The notes beneath the pieces were generated by a model, which was given only the letters and a program-made list of their open reading frames with translations, was not told the origin of the DNA and made no database searches. This document shows positions 7,920 to 15,156 of a stretch of DNA of 24,030 nt, piece after piece. The DNA lies in assembly GCA_045126355.1 (NCBI GenBank), contig JBGVOE010000014.1:1-24030 (forward strand). The letters run 5' to 3'. Source of the stretch: CAZSIA01 sp045126355. GTDB lineage: Bacteria > Bacillota_I > Bacilli_A > Acholeplasmatales > Anaeroplasmataceae. The stretch's first letter is position 1; each line of letters starts with the position of its first letter. The translations under genes and the position numbers were made by a program.

Positions 7920-7948
7920 ATTATACTATATAAGAAGCAATAATTCAA
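7920..7948 (-). promoter_or_regulatory. Promoter of the repressor gene
   Basis: On the minus strand, TTGAAT (7943-7948) and TATAAT (7920-7925) are 17 bp apart. Transcription would begin about 10 nt before the GAAGGTGAT ribosome site, giving a very short leader. Operator 1 lies just upstream of its -35. Confidence 0.7.
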
Positions 7949-7952
7949 ACCA

Positions 7953-7971
7953 TACAACTAAAAAAGTTGTA
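7953..7971. promoter_or_regulatory. Repressor operator 1 (perfect palindrome)
   Basis: TACAACT, five A, AGTTGTA is a 19-bp site with two perfect half-sites. It lies between the two divergent promoters, next to the repressor -35, where binding could either activate or repress the repressor gene. Confidence 0.75.
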
Positions 7972-7979
7972 AAAAGTTA

Positions 7980-8007
7980 TTGACAATAACTAATATAGTT
8001 GTATAAT
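7980..8007 (+). promoter_or_regulatory. Rightward promoter of the lytic/integration genes
   Basis: Consensus TTGACA (7980-7985) and TATAAT (8002-8007) are spaced 16 bp apart, the strongest-looking promoter in the element. Operator 2 fills the spacer and operator 3 covers the start-site region, so a bound repressor would shut it off. Confidence 0.82.
7985..8003. promoter_or_regulatory. Repressor operator 2
   Basis: AATAACT-AATAT-AGTTGTA has a perfect right half and a left half with two changes from operator 1. It lies between the -35 and -10 of the rightward promoter and starts 32 bp after operator 1. Confidence 0.72.
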
Positions 8008-8017
8008 ATAAGTGTAG

Positions 8018-8036
8018 TACAACTAATATAGTGGTA
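8018..8036. promoter_or_regulatory. Repressor operator 3
   Basis: TACAACT-AATAT-AGTGGTA has a perfect left half and one change on the right. It starts 33 bp after operator 2, three helical turns along the same DNA face, and covers the expected transcription start of the rightward promoter. Confidence 0.72.
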
Positions 8037-8051
8037 AAAAGGAGAACGGTT

Positions 8052-8621
8052 ATGAAAAATAAATTGAATGAAATAATATATGGAAAGGAGCTTGCTGATA
8101 ACTTAGAAGAAATTAATAACAAAGAAATAAAAGAAAAGTTTATCGAATACTTTGGACAAGAAAAATGGGAACAAGAAGAAGAGTTAGCGATGCTCATGAA
8201 AATAGGTTTAAAGATATGTGAAGATTTGTACTTAGAACCTATACCAATTGTTTGTGATGATATTGAAGAGGAATCAAGATTAGATATAGAAGATATGTAT
8301 ATAATTATAAGTTCTAAAATTATTCATAATAAATTAGAAGCAGTTAAATCTTTAATCTATCAATTAAGATTATATTATCAATTGGTGTGTATAAGTATTG
8401 ATGATGAGACTGAATCAAAAAGAATCGAATGGGCACAAGACTATAAATCATTACATTTAGAAGAAACAATTTCAAAAGGAAATTATCTATCAATTTATAT
8501 TGACGCATATGCTTATATGAAACATTTTTTAAAAACAATATTAGGTATTAATTATATGCATATTGACGTAATTTATGACGAAATTTTAAATAAATATATA
8601 GAAAATAACTTCAGTGAATAG
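8052..8621 (+). CDS. Zincin-like (IrrE/ImmA-related) protein with a degenerate metal site
   Basis: The protein has 189 residues. The ATG at 8052 lies 7 bases after AAAAAGGAG; an in-frame GTG at 8031 lies inside operator 3 and is unlikely. Residues 95-160 follow the layout of mobile-element metallopeptidases whose core reads HELRHYYQ and later EIDAFAY: here LIYQLRLYYQ (102-110) and IDAYAYMKHF (150-159). Both His and the Glu of HExxH are replaced (YQLRL), so it should not bind zinc or cleave protein, although the surrounding scaffold is kept. It is the first gene of the rightward, repressor-controlled operon. It may bind rather than cut the repressor, as an antirepressor would. The family assignment rests on pattern memory, and an unrelated early phage protein is possible. 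Confidence 0.5.
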   Translation: MKNKLNEIIYGKELADNLEEINNKEIKEKFIEYFGQEKWEQEEELAMLMKIGLKICEDLYLEPIPIVCDDIEEESRLDIEDMYIIISSKIIHNKLEAVKSLIYQLRLYYQLVCISIDDETESKRIEWAQDYKSLHLEETISKGNYLSIYIDAYAYMKHFLKTILGINYMHIDVIYDEILNKYIENNFSE

Positions 8622-8624
8622 ACA

Positions 8625-8718
8625 TCTACCAAAAACCGTTCACCCTTCTTTAATATCATAGAATTGTAAGGTAAGAAAGAAGGGATTAATGAGCAATAGT
8701 TATTATTATTTTGGTAGA
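8625..8718 (+). promoter_or_regulatory. Nested inverted repeats upstream of the recombinase genes
   Basis: The outer pair is TCTACCAAAA (8625-8634) with TTTTGGTAGA (8709-8718). The inner pair is CCCTTCTTT (8643-8651) with AAAGAAGGG (8676-8684). In RNA the inner stem would bury AAGAAGGG, which serves as the ribosome site of the 25-codon ORF starting at 8689. No T-run follows, so this is not a simple terminator. A translational control leader or a recombinase site is inferred. Confidence 0.5.
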
Positions 8719-8766
8719 ACCCTCATATATTTAAGCGAATGGGGGATTAAGTATGCCTGTCTATAA
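8689..8766 (+). CDS. Possible 25-residue leader peptide
   Basis: ATG at 8689 follows AGAAGGG by 4-5 bases and gives MSNSYYYFGRTLIYLSEWGI and five more residues before TAA. It overlaps the start of the next small ORF by 14 bp in another frame, suggesting coupling. Its ribosome site lies in the right arm of the inner hairpin. Nothing recognisable; short length keeps confidence low. Confidence 0.35.
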   Translation: MSNSYYYFGRTLIYLSEWGIKYACL

Positions 8767-8902
8767 AGTTGATGGTGTAGAAATAGAAGTTAGACGTGAA
8801 GTATCTAATAATAAAGGTAATACATTAGATATTTTATTAGACATGTTCATAGCTGAAATGTTTGAAGGAGAAAGAAATCAAAGTATAGTAAAGGAGGAAT
8901 AA
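8753..8902 (+). CDS. 49-residue small protein before the recombinases
   Basis: The ORF starts at 8753 after GGGGGATT and encodes MPVYKVDGVEIEVRREVSNN and 29 more residues, ending in KEE and TAA. The first half looks like a short beta-hairpin (YKVDGVEIEVRR) and the second an amphipathic helix (TLDILLDMFIAEMF). The ribosome site of the first recombinase (AAGGAGG) lies inside its last codons, so the two genes are probably coupled. A recombination directionality factor would fit both size and place, but nothing in the sequence proves it. Confidence 0.6.
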   Translation: MPVYKVDGVEIEVRREVSNNKGNTLDILLDMFIAEMFEGERNQSIVKEE

Positions 8903-8905
8903 GTA

Positions 8906-10513
8906 ATGTCATTACATGCAGCATTATATTGTAGATTATCAATTGATGATGGAGAAAACACAGAATCACAATCAATACAAAGTCAAAAGAAATATCTATC
9001 AGATTTTGCTAAAAAGAATGGTTATCTAATTAGAGGATTTTATATTGATGATGGTTTTTCAGGAACAAACTTCAATAGACCCGAATTTAATAGAATGTTA
9101 AATGATATTGAAAAAGGTTTGATAGAAGTTGTAATTGTTAAAGACTTATCAAGATTAGGTAGAAATTATTTAAAAACAGGTTATTACCTAGAAGAATATT
9201 TCCCGTCAAAAAATGTAAAATTTATTGCAATTAATGATAATTATGATTCCTCAACTGATGATAATGAATTCGCACCATTCAAAAACATTATGAACGAGTA
9301 CTATGCTAAGGACATCTCAAAGAAAATTAAAACGACTCATCATATGAATCAGAAAAAAGGGATGATACCAACTGGTAAGCTTCCACTCTATGGTTATCTA
9401 TATGATCAAAATAGAAATAGAGTGGTTGATCCTTATGCATCAGAAGTAGTAAAAAGAATTTTCAATGAATTTATAAAAGGATATCCTACTCGCACCATTG
9501 CGACAAATTTAACAAAAGATAAGATATATAATCCTGGTTATTATATGTATTTAAAATATAAATATAATCCTACTAAGTACCATTCATGTAGTGAAAAAGA
9601 AAAATATGATTGGGACCCTGGTAGAGTGAATAAAATATTATCATCACCTGAATATAACGGTGATTTAGTAGTTAAGAAAAGTCATACATTGTCTTTTAAA
9701 AATAAAAAGAAAATTAAAAATTCTGAAGAAGAACAACTAATTTTCAAAAAGAGATTTGAACCAATCGTTACAGATGAAATGATGGAAGAAGTTAAACGTA
9801 TAAAGTCATTAAATGAAAGAGGAAGATCAAATCCAGAAGATAATAGATATAAAGGTTTATTATTTTGCAAATGCTGTGGACAACCTCTAAATTTTAGAGC
9901 ATATGTTAAAGAGAATAGATTTGCGTATGTATGTAACACAAAAGGTTGTGAAAGAAAAGTCTTTGTATCAGAAACTATAGTAGATGAAGTTGTAAAAACT
10001 GAATTAACTGAATTGTTAGGCATTTACAATCGTAATAAGAAAATGATTAAAACATACATTGAAAACTATTTAGAACTACATACTAAAAATGTACGAGGTA
10101 AATCTAGCAATGAAGCTGAAATAAAAGCTTTAACTGAACGTAATCTAAAATTAGATATGTTAATAGGTAAATTGTTTGAAACGCATTCAGCTGGACATTT
10201 ACCTCAAGAAACATTTGATAGAATGTTAGAAAACTATACTAATGAACAAAAACAAAATCAATTATCTATTAATAAACTTCAAAATAAAGTAGAACCTAAG
10301 GTTAATCCATTAGATTTACAAAAAAATATAAATATTTTCTTTGATAAGTTATTTAAAATTGATTTTAATGAAAGACTAAATCATGATGTATTAGCAACTT
10401 TTATTGAAAGAATTGACATTGATAAAGTAAGAAGAAAAGGAACATTCGAAGTCAAATATAAGATAATAAATCAATTTGTAGAGGAGTTTATAAATGCAAC
10501 ACTTAGAAAATAA
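8906..10513 (+). CDS. Large serine recombinase (first of a tandem pair)
   Basis: This 535-residue protein opens with a resolvase domain: ALYCRLSIDD with catalytic Ser12 and Arg10, DDGFSGTNFNRPEF, and VKDLSRLGRN (about 79-88). It continues with a recombinase domain (about 160-300) and a zinc ribbon with Cys321, Cys323/324, Cys343 and Cys348. A long helical coiled-coil region (about 395-450) and a C-terminal tail end the protein. All catalytic motifs are present, so it should cut and join DNA at att sites through a 5'-phosphoserine link. It starts 9 bases after AAGGAGG. It overlaps the second recombinase by 20 bp, indicating matched expression. In this context it is the likely integrase/excisionase of the prophage. 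Confidence 0.93.
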   Translation: MSLHAALYCRLSIDDGENTESQSIQSQKKYLSDFAKKNGYLIRGFYIDDGFSGTNFNRPEFNRMLNDIEKGLIEVVIVKDLSRLGRNYLKTGYYLEEYFPSKNVKFIAINDNYDSSTDDNEFAPFKNIMNEYYAKDISKKIKTTHHMNQKKGMIPTGKLPLYGYLYDQNRNRVVDPYASEVVKRIFNEFIKGYPTRTIATNLTKDKIYNPGYYMYLKYKYNPTKYHSCSEKEKYDWDPGRVNKILSSPEYNGDLVVKKSHTLSFKNKKKIKNSEEEQLIFKKRFEPIVTDEMMEEVKRIKSLNERGRSNPEDNRYKGLLFCKCCGQPLNFRAYVKENRFAYVCNTKGCERKVFVSETIVDEVVKTELTELLGIYNRNKKMIKTYIENYLELHTKNVRGKSSNEAEIKALTERNLKLDMLIGKLFETHSAGHLPQETFDRMLENYTNEQKQNQLSINKLQNKVEPKVNPLDLQKNINIFFDKLFKIDFNERLNHDVLATFIERIDIDKVRRKGTFEVKYKIINQFVEEFINATLRK

Positions 10514-11990
10514 TAATTTAGTTGCAGTATATGCAAGGTTGTCAGTAGAAGATGGTGAGCAATCCACATCTATTGATAATCAAATTGAAATAATTAAAAA
10601 CTACTGTAATGAAAATAATTTAATAATTAAAAAAATATATTCTGATGATGGGTACTCAGGTTCAACTTTCGAAAGACCAGCATTTAAACAAATGATTGCG
10701 GATTTAGAGTCAGGGATATGTAATTGTGTCATTACAAAAGATATTTCAAGATTTGGTAGAAATTTATTAGGTGTAGGTCACTATATAGATGAATACTTTC
10801 CTATTAATGATATAAGATATATTTCAGTAACCGATAGATTTGATACTGCATATGCATCTAATGATGAGTCAATGACTATTAAGATGTTTTTAAATGATTA
10901 TTACGTGAAAGAGTGCAGAAAGAAATCTAAGAAAATTAATGAATATAGAGCTAAAAATGAATATATGACTTCGTTGGGAGTTTATGGATATATTAAAAAT
11001 GAAAAAGGAGAAGTGGTGATTGATCCTAACACAGCTCCAATTGTTGTTAGAATATTTAATTATTACTTAGAAGGAAAAGGACCACAAGCAATAGCAAATA
11101 TTTTAAATGCTGAAAAGATTCCTTCTCCAGCAATGTATAAAAAGTTATTAGGTGCAAAACAGTATCGGAATTATTATGATGAAGATTTAATTTGGAAAGT
11201 ATCTAGTGTTTCTAATATTATTGATAATAGAGAATATACTGGTGATGCAGTTAATTTAAGGAAAATTTTTGTAAACAATAAAGAAATTATTAATCCAAAT
11301 CCTATTATATTAGAAAATACACATCCAGCTATTATATCAAAGGAGCTTTATGAAAAAGTACATGCTCTTAAGCATTCTTTATATCATCCAGGACATATAG
11401 ATCCAAATTCAAAATTATCTAAATTCTTTTTTTGCCCAGTATGTAAAAGACCTTTGGTTTATGAAAAATATGCGAAGAAAAATGTATACAGGGATAGAAC
11501 TTGTAATAAGTATATTGATGCTGAAGTTCTTCATAAATTCTTATATGAAAAATCACTATTAGTAATTAATAAAGCAAAGTATGATGAAAAGGAATTTTTT
11601 AAACAATTTAATATTAAAATGTATGATAGAAAATCTCTTGATGATATCTCTGATGCAATAACTAAAGAGAAGAATTCTATCAATTATGAGATTCAAATGT
11701 TATTTGAAAAGTATTCTTTAGGTGAAATAGACGATGAAACATATTTAAGAAATCTTGCTATATATAACGATAATTTAGCTTACCTTGAAAAGAAAGAAAA
11801 TGAATATAAGGTTGCTAAACATAAATATGAAACGGATATATTAAAATATAAAGAATTTAAGAATAGATTATTTAATTTAGATTTAAAGCGAGTTAATAAA
11901 ATTAAAGTTATTAGAGACATTATTCAAAAAGTTGTTATAACAAATGACGGTGAAAAAATAATCATTCATAAAATAGAATATAAGATATAA
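10494..11990 (+). CDS. Large serine recombinase (second of a tandem pair)
   Basis: This 498-residue protein has the resolvase motifs VAVYARLSVED (Ser17, Arg15), DDGYSGSTFERPAF and TKDISRFGRN (about 81-90). It then has a recombinase domain and a reduced zinc ribbon showing Cys314, Cys317 and Cys337, but no fourth Cys where the first recombinase has one. A coiled-coil segment (about 370-460) follows. The ATG follows GAGGAG by 8 bases and lies inside the 3' end of the first recombinase gene. Two unequal serine recombinases in an operon recall the ccrA/ccrB pair of staphylococcal cassettes, where both are needed. Division of labour between integration and excision is therefore plausible. It is clearly diverged from the first copy, so this is not a recent duplication. 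Confidence 0.92.
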   Translation: MQHLENNNLVAVYARLSVEDGEQSTSIDNQIEIIKNYCNENNLIIKKIYSDDGYSGSTFERPAFKQMIADLESGICNCVITKDISRFGRNLLGVGHYIDEYFPINDIRYISVTDRFDTAYASNDESMTIKMFLNDYYVKECRKKSKKINEYRAKNEYMTSLGVYGYIKNEKGEVVIDPNTAPIVVRIFNYYLEGKGPQAIANILNAEKIPSPAMYKKLLGAKQYRNYYDEDLIWKVSSVSNIIDNREYTGDAVNLRKIFVNNKEIINPNPIILENTHPAIISKELYEKVHALKHSLYHPGHIDPNSKLSKFFFCPVCKRPLVYEKYAKKNVYRDRTCNKYIDAEVLHKFLYEKSLLVINKAKYDEKEFFKQFNIKMYDRKSLDDISDAITKEKNSINYEIQMLFEKYSLGEIDDETYLRNLAIYNDNLAYLEKKENEYKVAKHKYETDILKYKEFKNRLFNLDLKRVNKIKVIRDIIQKVVITNDGEKIIIHKIEYKI

Positions 11991-12007
11991 TTAGGAGGTA
12001 AATAAAA

Positions 12008-12187
12008 ATGGAAAATGTACAAACAAGAAATTTAAAAGTTTATAACCAAGGACAAGGTTATAGAGGCAATGTTCCAACTATAATATTAAAAAGAGACTGG
12101 CTTAAAAAGTTTGGTTTTGATTGTGATAAACCAATTGAAGTAATTTGCGAAAAGGACAAACTTGTGATTAGCATTGCTGCAAGTTAG
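12008..12187 (+). CDS. SymE-like / swapped-hairpin AbrB-fold small protein
   Basis: This 59-residue protein includes the core VPTIILKRDWLKKFGFD then KPIEVICEKDKLVISI. The pattern (PxIxLxGxWLxxxGF, xxGxxVxVxxExGKLxI) is that of the SymE toxin family (PF08845), which shares the AbrB/MazE swapped-hairpin fold. It follows TTAGGAGG, 17 bp after the second recombinase, as the last gene of that operon. In E. coli, SymE is an SOS-induced nuclease-like toxin controlled by an antisense RNA. Copies beside serine recombinases in Gram-positive elements are common but untested as far as I know. It could be a stability toxin or a DNA-binding accessory factor. No antisense promoter is obvious. Confidence 0.7.
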   Translation: MENVQTRNLKVYNQGQGYRGNVPTIILKRDWLKKFGFDCDKPIEVICEKDKLVISIAAS

Positions 12188-12231
12188 TGTGTATTTAAAG
12201 TGATGCGATACTTAAAATTTAATAGTAATCG

Positions 12232-12268
12232 AAAAAGTGTAATATCCAAAATGATGTTACATTTTTTT
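12232..12268 (+). terminator. Terminator at the end of the recombinase operon
   Basis: The stem AAAAAGTGTAA/TTACATTTTTT (one G-T wobble) is followed by a run of T. It lies 45 bp after the SymE-like stop and marks the likely right side of the element. Confidence 0.8.
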
Positions 12269-12285
12269 GATTGCTTCACCAACTT

Positions 12286-12312
12286 TGCTACTTTTTGGTA
12301 GATAAAGTAGAT
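12286..12312. repeat. Inverted repeat near the right edge of the element, possible att region
   Basis: CTACTTT and AAAGTAG flank TTGGTAGAT. The 12-mer TTTTTGGTAGAT (12292-12303) also occurs inverted at 8624-8635, and its TTTTGGTAGA core occurs directly at 8709-8718, just before the recombinase module. The match is short for DNA this AT-rich, so only its position makes it notable. Confidence 0.3.
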
Positions 12313-12387
12313 GCATAGCATGTCATTTATTTTTCATAAAAATTATAGTATAATTTATGTATAGAAAAATGCAGGATGGTGATTATT

Positions 12388-13152
12388 ATGTACGATTTAT
12401 TATCAAATATATTAAAAGATCATAAAGGAGAAGTAATCTTTAATTGCTTTGGTATATGGCATATATTATTTATGTTATTGATTTTTGGTGGAATAATCAC
12501 GATAGTTATATTATTAAAAAATAAAAATCAAAGTACTAAAGATAAAGCTATTAATCTTGTAATTAATGTAGTATTTGGATTATATATTTTAGATTTCTTT
12601 TTAATGCCTTTAGCATACGGAAGTATCGATATAGAAAAACTACCATTTCATATTTGTACAGCAAGTTGTATATTATGCTTTTTAAGTAGACATAATAAAT
12701 TCTTAAATAAGTTCAAATTACAATTTGCATTGTTAGGATTAATAGGAAATATCATTTATGTAATATATCCAGCAGGTGTGGGATGGTATCAGGTTGCTCC
12801 ATATTCATATAGAGTTATACAAACACTTTTATATCATGGGTTAATGACTTTATATGGTGTATTAACATTAGCTTATGATAATGAAAAATTAGAGTGGAGG
12901 AATTGTTGGAAAGAGCTAATAGTAATAGTATTAATGACATTATGGGCTCTATTAGGTAACGCTATTTATAATAGTGATGCTAGAGTGTATAACTGGTTCT
13001 TTGTAGTGCAAGACCCATTCTATATACTACCAATTAATATAGCACCATTTGTAATGCCATTCATTATGATAGCTGTAATATTCTTTGCTAATACGTTAGT
13101 CTATTTAAGCTATTTTGGAATCAAAAAAATATTAAAAGCAAGAATATGTTAA
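12388..13152 (+). CDS. YwaF/TMEM164-like integral membrane protein
   Basis: The 254-residue protein is mostly hydrophobic with about seven membrane segments. The motifs LPFHICTASCILCF and DPFYILPINIAPFVMPFI mark the YwaF (TIGR02206) family, whose conserved Leu-Pro-His-x-Cys motif is shared with TMEM164. TMEM164 is an acyltransferase in animals; the bacterial role is unknown. The ATG at 12388 follows AGGATGGTG by about 5 bases, the same type of ribosome site as at 23,411-23,420, and is preferred over the ATG at 12376 that overlaps it. A TATAAT at 12349-12354 may be its -10, with a poor -35. It is the first chromosomal gene right of the prophage. Confidence 0.75.
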   Translation: MYDLLSNILKDHKGEVIFNCFGIWHILFMLLIFGGIITIVILLKNKNQSTKDKAINLVINVVFGLYILDFFLMPLAYGSIDIEKLPFHICTASCILCFLSRHNKFLNKFKLQFALLGLIGNIIYVIYPAGVGWYQVAPYSYRVIQTLLYHGLMTLYGVLTLAYDNEKLEWRNCWKELIVIVLMTLWALLGNAIYNSDARVYNWFFVVQDPFYILPINIAPFVMPFIMIAVIFFANTLVYLSYFGIKKILKARIC

Positions 13153-13174
13153 TGATAATTATCAACATGTAGAA

Positions 13175-13288
13175 ATGAGTACATTATATCCTTTTTTAGA
13201 TGGAAAGGATGTTAAAAAGGTATTTAATTATATCTTAGCTAAAAAGAATAAAAAAATATCTAAACTTAGTAATCAAATTATTATATAA
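13175..13288 (+). other. Short ORF of uncertain reality between the membrane protein and ABC exporter
   Basis: An open frame gives MSTLYPFLDGKDVKKVFNYI and 17 more residues, many of them Lys. The frame stays open upstream to 13136 without another start, and there is no ribosome site. It reads like the conserved end of a larger protein (LYPFLDGKDVKK), so it may be a gene remnant. TATAAT motifs at 13284-13289 and 13291-13296 probably serve the following operon. Confidence 0.3.
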
Positions 13289-13320
13289 TATATAATAGTG
13301 CCACAAAGGAAGTGATATTT

Positions 13321-15156
13321 GTGAAGAAGAATCAAACTAAAAAGAAACCAAAATTTAATATGTTTCAAAATTCTTGGTTTATGATAAAACTTGCTTGGAA
13401 GCAAAAAGAAAAGAAAGTAATCTTCACAGGAATTTTATTAATATTATTTGGTGTTGCTTTAAATTTAATTAATTTATATATAGCACCAACAATATTAGAT
13501 GCAATTGAAACAGGAGTTTCATTTGGAGAATTGATAACAACAATTTTAGTATTTGTTGTAGCGTTAATCTTAACTTATGCGTTTAATGAATATGTAATGG
13601 CTAATGTTTTATATGGAAGAATATCTGTAAGAACAGAAATTATTGCAATGCTTAATAACAAGGCATGTAGAACATCATATCCGAATATTGAAAATGATGA
13701 GTTTTACAAGTTAAGTGAACAAGCTTCAATATATTGTTGTAGTAATGACGAAGCTACTGAAGCAATTTGGAATACATTAACAAAATTGTTAACTAATATT
13801 ATATGTTTTGTATTCTATACAGGCTTATTACTTATGATTAAACCAATAATGCTAATTATTATTTTAGTTACTACATTAATAGGGTTCTTTATCAACAATT
13901 ATTTAAGTGAATACAAATATAAGCATAAAGAAGAATTAGCAGAACAAGACAAGAGATTAGGTTATATTAATGAATCTTCTAGATCTTTAAAATTTGCCAA
14001 AGATATTCGTATATTTGGACTTCGTACATGGTTAAACGAATTACACGATAAATCAATCGCTGCTTTACAAGCTTTTAATAATAAAGTAGCAGGTGTTTAT
14101 TTTTGGGCAAGAGTTGCCGACTTAGTTTTAGCGTTCCTTAGAAATGCTTTAGCATATGTTTATCTAATTGGGCTTGTAGTAAATAATGAAATATCAGTAG
14201 CTGAATTTTTATTATACTTCTCAGCTGTAGAAGGATTTTCAACACTAGTGACTGGTGTTATGACACAATTAAATGTATTAAAAAAGCAAAGCCTTGATAT
14301 TTGTGTAGTTAGAGAAGTTTTAGATTATCCGGAAGTATTTAAATTTGAAGATGGAAAAGATTTAGTTGTTGATACTAATCAAGATTACACTATCGAACTT
14401 AAAAATGTATCATTTAGATATCCTGGTAAGAATAAAAATATATTAACAAATATTAATTTAACAATTAAACCTAATGAAAAAATAGCAATTGTTGGTTTGA
14501 ATGGAGCAGGTAAAACTACTTTAGTAAAATTAATATGTGGATACTATGATCCTACTGATGGTGAAATTTTATTAAATGGAGTAAACATTAAAACATTTAA
14601 TAGAGAACATTATTACAAAATGTTTTCAGCAGTATTCCAAAATTTCTCATTACTTGCAGGTAGTGTTGCAACTAACGTAGCTCAAACGGAAGAAAATGTT
14701 AACCTAGAATTAGTTTATGATTGCATTGAAAAAGCAGGCTTAAAAGAAAAGATTGAATCTTTACCTTTAAAATATGATAGCAAACTAAATAGAGAAGTCT
14801 ATGAAGATGCCACTAATTTATCTGGTGGTGAACTTCAAAGATTAATGTTAGCTCGTGCTTTATATAAAGATGCACCAATCATTGTACTAGATGAACCAAC
14901 TAGTGCATTAGACCCAATTGCGGAAGCAGATATCTATAATAAATACAATGAACTAGCTAAGAATAAATCATCATTATTTATTTCTCATAGATTAGCTTCG
15001 ACAAGATTTTGCGATAGAATATTATTTATAGGCGATGAACAAATCTTAGAAGAAGGAACTCATGATGAGTTATTAGCACTTGGCGGTAAATATGCTGAAT
15101 TATTCGAAGTTCAAAGTAAATACTATCGAGAAGGAGGTAATGGCGATGAAGAATAA
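13321..15156 (+). CDS. ABC exporter half-transporter, subunit 1
   Basis: This 611-residue protein has six membrane segments in residues 30-310, then an ATPase domain: Walker A GLNGAGKTT (about 392-400), Q-loop VFQNF, signature LSGGELQRLMLARAL, Walker B with catalytic Glu IVLDEPTSALDP, and switch His FISHRLAS. I chose GTG at 13321, 10 bases after AAAGGA; the GTG at 13312 sits too close. Its 3' end overlaps the second exporter gene by 11 bp, with that gene's AAGGAGG site inside, so the two form a heterodimer. Substrates of such pairs are usually drugs, lipids or peptides. No lantibiotic or peptide gene lies beside it, so the substrate is unknown. Confidence 0.9.
   Translation: MKKNQTKKKPKFNMFQNSWFMIKLAWKQKEKKVIFTGILLILFGVALNLINLYIAPTILDAIETGVSFGELITTILVFVVALILTYAFNEYVMANVLYGRISVRTEIIAMLNNKACRTSYPNIENDEFYKLSEQASIYCCSNDEATEAIWNTLTKLLTNIICFVFYTGLLLMIKPIMLIIILVTTLIGFFINNYLSEYKYKHKEELAEQDKRLGYINESSRSLKFAKDIRIFGLRTWLNELHDKSIAALQAFNNKVAGVYFWARVADLVLAFLRNALAYVYLIGLVVNNEISVAEFLLYFSAVEGFSTLVTGVMTQLNVLKKQSLDICVVREVLDYPEVFKFEDGKDLVVDTNQDYTIELKNVSFRYPGKNKNILTNINLTIKPNEKIAIVGLNGAGKTTLVKLICGYYDPTDGEILLNGVNIKTFNREHYYKMFSAVFQNFSLLAGSVATNVAQTEENVNLELVYDCIEKAGLKEKIESLPLKYDSKLNREVYEDATNLSGGELQRLMLARALYKDAPIIVLDEPTSALDPIAEADIYNKYNELAKNKSSLFISHRLASTRFCDRILFIGDEQILEEGTHDELLALGGKYAELFEVQSKYYREGGNGDEE

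Noticed and set aside
9682..10023. A 113-codon open frame on the minus strand inside the first recombinase gene
   Set aside because: It lies wholly opposite a clear recombinase coding region, has no ribosome site, and its product is low-complexity Ser/Leu/Phe typical of antisense translation of Lys/Asp-rich genes.
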